In this document: positions 5,338 to 7,717 of the stretch, one piece after another | How the letters are laid out: each line of letters opens with the position of its first letter | Numbering within the stretch: position 1 is the stretch's first letter | NCBI GenBank assembly: GCA_028292785.1 | Contig: JAQGLQ010000177.1 | Span: 1 to 7,717 of the forward strand | Origin: Noviherbaspirillum sp. | GTDB lineage: Bacteria; Pseudomonadota; Gammaproteobacteria; Burkholderiales; Burkholderiaceae | DNA length: 7,717 nucleotides | Reading direction: 5' to 3' | The notes under the pieces: model-generated | What the model was told of the DNA's origin: nothing | The model's database searches: none | Seen by the model: the letters and a program-made list of their open reading frames with translations, nothing else | Made by a program: the position numbers and the translations under genes

Positions 5338-6759
5338 TTACCTGGATGCCATCTTGATGCCGTCGTCCTTGGGACTGAGCAGGGCAAAACGATGACGCAT
5401 GTCGCCTGCCACGTTGCGGAAGCGCTGCAGCTCGCCGCCGGCGAGTGTTTGCGCATTCGGAATCTCGATCGACATCGGATCACGCGGCTGATTGTTGACG
5501 CGGAGTTCATAATGCAGATGGGGGCCGCTGGACCAGCCCGTCATGCCTACATAACCGATCACTTCTCCCTGATTGATCTTGCTGCCCTTTTTCAGTCCGC
5601 TGGCGAAGCGGCTCATGTGCGCATAGGCGGTCGAATGATTGTTCCAATGCTTGATGATGACAATGTTTCCGTAGCCGTTCTGGGTGCCTGCGAAGTCGAT
5701 CACGCCATCGGCGGAAGCGCGGATCGGGGTGCCGATAGGCGCCGCGAAATCCACGCCCTGATGCTGCTTCCACTGACCGGACAAGGGATGAACACGCATC
5801 GAGAAGCCCGACGAGACGCGGGAAAATTCCAGCGGTGATTTCAGGAATGCCTTCTTGAGCGATTTGCCATCGAATGTATAGTAGCCGCCCTGGCCATTCG
5901 ATTCGTCGAACCACACGGACTGATGCGTCTTGCCGGCATTGATGAATTCACCGGCGAGCACGCGGCCGGCACGAACGAATTCGCCGTTATGCCAGAAGGT
6001 TTCATAAACGACATTGAAACGATCGCCGCGCCGCAGATCCGATGCGAAGTCGATACCGGTCGAGAACATGTCGACGATCTGGGTCGCGACGGTGTCCGGG
6101 ATCTGCGCCGCGTCGGTAGCTGCGAACAGCGACGACCTGATTTCGCCGGAGTTCATTTCGATGCGCTTTTCCAGCTTGGCCGACGTCTCAATCGCCGTAA
6201 AACGATCGCCGTCTCGGCTGATCATGATCGTGTTGATCGGATTGCCGGCCTTATCGAGGAGCGTGGTCGAAAGACGCTGGAGCCGGCCATCCTCAGTCGT
6301 CTGCGCCTGAACCTGCCTGCCCGATCTCAGCTGGAGCACGTTGTAGGCTATCCGGTCGGACTTGATGAAGGCGGCTGCGGCGTCATCTTCGACACCGAGA
6401 CGGTGCAGCAAGGTCGCCAGGGTGTCGCCCGGACGAACCTTCTCTTCGCGGAAATAAGTCTGCTTGTCGAGTTCGAGCTTCGCGATCTGTTCGGACAGAT
6501 TGGGAACCGCCAGTTCAAGGCTGATTTTCGTGACCGGAAGATCGGCGGCGTCGGGTGCCATCGGCGCGACCCCGGCCGCACCGAACGCGCATGCGGCCAG
6601 GAATATGGCCGATGCCGAAGTAATGCGGGTCCGGCGCGACGAACCGAGGAGCAATGTGCTCCACGGAAGCTGGCTCAGGAATTTAGAAATGGGAAGCATC
6701 CGATACGTTAAAATTTGCTGTTTCGATCGAAGGGCCTCGAGATGCAGTTGCTCGTGCAT
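5338..6759 (-). CDS. Membrane-anchored M23 murein endopeptidase (MepM/Csd3-like)
   Basis: 473 residues. A basic N-terminus (SRRTR) precedes a hydrophobic segment at about 46-64, a likely signal anchor that places the rest in the periplasm. Next comes an OapA/LysM-like region (REEKVRPGDTLATLLHRLGV, about 104-150), a Csd3-type middle domain (about 165-295, with GIDFASDLRRGDRFNVVYE) and the M23 LytM domain (about 315-425). The M23 zinc and catalytic residues are all present: His333 and Asp337 in HQGVD, His381 in AYAHMS, and His414 and His416 in PHLHYEL, so it should be active. Such enzymes cut peptide cross-links in murein; the exact bond is inferred from E. coli MepM. The start is uncertain: neither Met1 (6759) nor Met21 (6699) has a good ribosome binding site. 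LAAC at 54-57 resembles a lipobox. It diverges from tyrS and lies upstream of anmK, with a terminator between. Confidence 0.93.
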   Translation of the reverse strand: MHEQLHLEALRSKQQILTYRMLPISKFLSQLPWSTLLLGSSRRTRITSASAIFLAACAFGAAGVAPMAPDAADLPVTKISLELAVPNLSEQIAKLELDKQTYFREEKVRPGDTLATLLHRLGVEDDAAAAFIKSDRIAYNVLQLRSGRQVQAQTTEDGRLQRLSTTLLDKAGNPINTIMISRDGDRFTAIETSAKLEKRIEMNSGEIRSSLFAATDAAQIPDTVATQIVDMFSTGIDFASDLRRGDRFNVVYETFWHNGEFVRAGRVLAGEFINAGKTHQSVWFDESNGQGGYYTFDGKSLKKAFLKSPLEFSRVSSGFSMRVHPLSGQWKQHQGVDFAAPIGTPIRASADGVIDFAGTQNGYGNIVIIKHWNNHSTAYAHMSRFASGLKKGSKINQGEVIGYVGMTGWSSGPHLHYELRVNNQPRDPMSIEIPNAQTLAGGELQRFRNVAGDMRHRFALLSPKDDGIKMASR

Positions 6760-6791
6760 CTCAGAAATGGCCGGCGCGTGTTGATTTTTGC

Positions 6792-6822
6792 TTGAACGCC
6801 CTATGAAAGATAAGGCTACACT
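6792..6822 (+). promoter_or_regulatory. Candidate tyrS promoter
   Basis: TTGAAC (6792-6797) and TACACT (6817-6822) are 19 bases apart, slightly long for sigma70. A start near 6829 would give tyrS a leader of about 143 nt. It lies in the divergent region with the M23 peptidase gene, for which I found no convincing promoter. Confidence 0.35.
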
Positions 6823-6840
6823 GGCGTCCGGTTTGAGGCT

Positions 6841-6910
6841 GGTCGCGCACCTGGCGCGCAGACCTCGATTTCCTTTTCAGTCGCATTGATGCAACGCGGA
6901 ATCGAAAAGG
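6841..6910 (+). promoter_or_regulatory. Structured leader upstream of tyrS
   Basis: Hairpin 1: GGTCGCGC (6841-6848) pairs with GCGC (6856-6859) and GACC (6861-6864), an 8-bp stem with one bulged A and a 7-nt loop. Hairpin 2: CCTTTTC (6872-6878) pairs with GAAAAGG (6904-6910). CGATT (6866-6870) can instead pair with AATCG (6900-6904), which crosses hairpin 2, so the two cannot form together as simple stems. No T-box features were recognised. A regulatory role is inference. Confidence 0.35.
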
Positions 6911-6947
6911 CGCAGCAATTATACCAACGGATGGTGACGGCCTCTGA

Positions 6948-7717
<770 letters not shown>

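Noticed and set aside
5923..6711. 262-codon plus-strand ORF opposite the M23 peptidase gene
   Set aside because: It is an antisense shadow: the minus strand has a full M23 protein with intact catalytic motifs, and the antisense frame shows no family features.

Overview
The window looks like a housekeeping stretch of a betaproteobacterial chromosome. The protein sequences and the gene order (coq7, OsmC-family gene, rplM-rpsI, argC, bactofilin, erpA, anmK, M23 peptidase, tyrS) suggest Burkholderiales, probably the Oxalobacteraceae (Herbaspirillum/Collimonas/Herminiimonas type). That placement is inferred from remembered family sequences, not from a database search. I see no mobile element, tRNA, rRNA, CRISPR array or sign of recent transfer.

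Layout. Positions 1-170 hold the 3' end of coq7 (ubiquinone synthesis). It runs head-on, with a 4-bp gap, into an OsmC/YhfA-type gene on the minus strand. A strong sigma70-like promoter (752-781) drives rplM-rpsI (ribosomal proteins L13 and S9), which ends at a clear intrinsic terminator. argC (arginine synthesis) follows, behind a short spacer with five TGCAG copies. After a gap of about 300 bases with a promoter candidate and two hairpins comes a bactofilin gene, then erpA (Fe-S cluster delivery). A bidirectional terminator separates erpA from two minus-strand genes: anmK (anhydro-MurNAc recycling) and, upstream of it, a membrane-anchored M23 murein endopeptidase. The 212-base divergent region after that leads to tyrS, which runs off the right edge.

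Together the genes cover translation (rplM, rpsI, tyrS), biosynthesis and cofactors (coq7, argC, erpA) and the cell wall (bactofilin, M23 peptidase, AnmK). The cell-wall trio is the most suggestive functional grouping.

I did not find a new multi-gene system. The best second-look item is regulatory: a long terminator-type hairpin between the M23 gene and anmK, with its U-run directly touching the anmK start codon, so every anmK transcript starting upstream must cross a termination signal. Weaker candidates are structured leaders of rplM, the bactofilin gene and tyrS, and the TGCAG cluster before argC.
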